A DNA stretch of 64,000 nt from Gimesia algae (GTDB lineage: Bacteria; Planctomycetota; Planctomycetia; Planctomycetales; Planctomycetaceae). Numbering within the stretch: position 1 is the first letter of the stretch; the number at the start of each line of letters is the position of its first letter. The translations under genes were made by a program, and so were the position numbers. Positions 63,341 through 64,000 of the stretch are shown piece by piece. Where the stretch lies: the NCBI RefSeq assembly GCF_007746795.1, contig NZ_CP036343.1, positions 6,887,029-6,951,028 of the forward strand, written 5' to 3'. The notes beneath the pieces are model-generated. The model was not told the origin of the DNA. It made no database searches and saw only the letters and a list, made by a program, of their open reading frames with translations.

Positions 63341-64000
63341 GAGGAGAGTGTACATTCCGTGTGATCGTGACGTTTTTTTGAGTATTCAAATTTCGGTGCA
63401 GCGATCTGGAAAGAAGTCAGACCAGACCAGAACGATGGGTTATCCTCACCGGAAGTGTGAATAACCGGTGAAACTGGTGTAAAATCGGAGTTTCTTAAAG
63501 GTTCCCGCTTGTGACAGATGGCAGAATGCATTAAAAGAGGTCGTGGATTTGTAAAGAACTGAGGGATAGTACGCCTTCAATTCAAAATGTTGATCCCCTC
63601 AACATCCCACCTGATTATCCTGCAACGCGCTCCCTGAGATGGTCCTGCGTCTCGTCGAAAGGTTCTGTTTGAATCTGAACAGTAAATCGTGTCTTATCAG
63701 ACCTTAAATTGCACATTGGCCGAAATGGTCCGTACGCTCGTTGGCGTACTCACCTGACTTTGACCACCTGCCAATACAGGAATGATGGACCAATAGTTTG
63801 TGTTGCTGAATCTTGAGTTTTTTGGATTTGCGAGACAGCAAGCCTGAGATTCAAGTCTGCTTTTGCACTCGAGCGGTCAGTTTCCAGTGCGCCCCGTTTC
63901 CGTGTAGGCACGGAGAGTCTGCTGGCGAAGGGTTCGCCTTCCAGGCTGACTGTGCAGATCAACCTTGAGAATGTTATTGGAGTTTAGATGTTAGCGTTTT
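63341..64000. other. intergenic region at the window end
   Basis: About 660 bases with no gene I can support. Minus-strand frames at 63337-63531 and 63750-63962 lack ribosome binding sites and family motifs. A GTACGC/GCGTAC hairpin lies near 63732-63749. The next gene is beyond the window. Confidence 0.4.

Noticed and set aside
63750..63962. 70-codon minus-strand frame near the window end
   Set aside because: No ribosome binding site, no recognisable domain; could be part of a larger element outside the window but nothing supports it.

Overview
The window reads as chromosomal DNA of a planctomycete, most likely a Gimesia/Planctomyces-type marine member (inference). The evidence is family content: four DUF1559 pseudopilin-like proteins, three DUF1501 proteins, two DUF1549/DUF1553 cytochrome-type proteins, two secreted sulfatases, Tat-exported dehydrogenase and hydrolase proteins, two BlaI/M56 peptidase pairs, an ECF sigma factor fused to a membrane domain, and a hybrid histidine kinase. 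Gene density is typical of this group, with many long AT-richer gaps. I see no tRNA, rRNA, CRISPR array or intact mobile element.

Layout. 1-905: a small membrane protein and the scar of an acetate kinase-phosphoketolase locus, in which the first codons of ackA are fused in frame to the end of xfp. 1479-7886: a five-gene cassette (DUF1559, leaderless DUF1559 paralogue, DUF1549/1553, DUF1501, EF-hand protein) behind a consensus sigma-54 promoter. 7956-20694: an oxidoreductase, an RND efflux pair, an FAD oxidoreductase broken by one inserted base, transaldolase, a small lipoprotein and a glycosyltransferase-TPR fusion. 20816-24686: a DUF1559 protein and a hybrid histidine kinase with an ethylene-receptor-type sensor. 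24687-25768 is gene-poor, with a possible gene remnant. 25769-27900: an HNH endonuclease and a sialidase-like protein.

27913-37888 (all minus strand): a giant M56 peptidase and its BlaI repressor with a paired operator, a glycerophosphodiesterase, and a DUF1501/PSCyt1-DUF1549-DUF1553 pair. 38154-46405: secreted proteins of unknown role, two sulfatases, a DUF1501 protein and an amidohydrolase, which fits turnover of sulfated organic matter. 46535-52832: an MntR-type regulator, a lipoprotein with about six degenerate repeats, and a probable metal- or envelope-related operon (Cys/His-rich secreted protein, thioredoxin-like protein, FtsX-type permease, ATPase). 53317-57892: the membrane-fused sigma factor, a beta-propeller protein behind a perfect hairpin, and an esterase.

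57893-63340 is the most unusual part. A DUF1559-lipoprotein pair sits behind a strong promoter carrying three copies of a TGTAGC-N4-GCTACA inverted repeat, one of them between -35 and -10. Convergent to it lies a BlaI-M56 pair whose M56 protein has a C-terminal region resembling a type II/III secretin domain. I infer that the two sides form one regulated envelope module. The sequence shows the parts; the link between them is a hypothesis.
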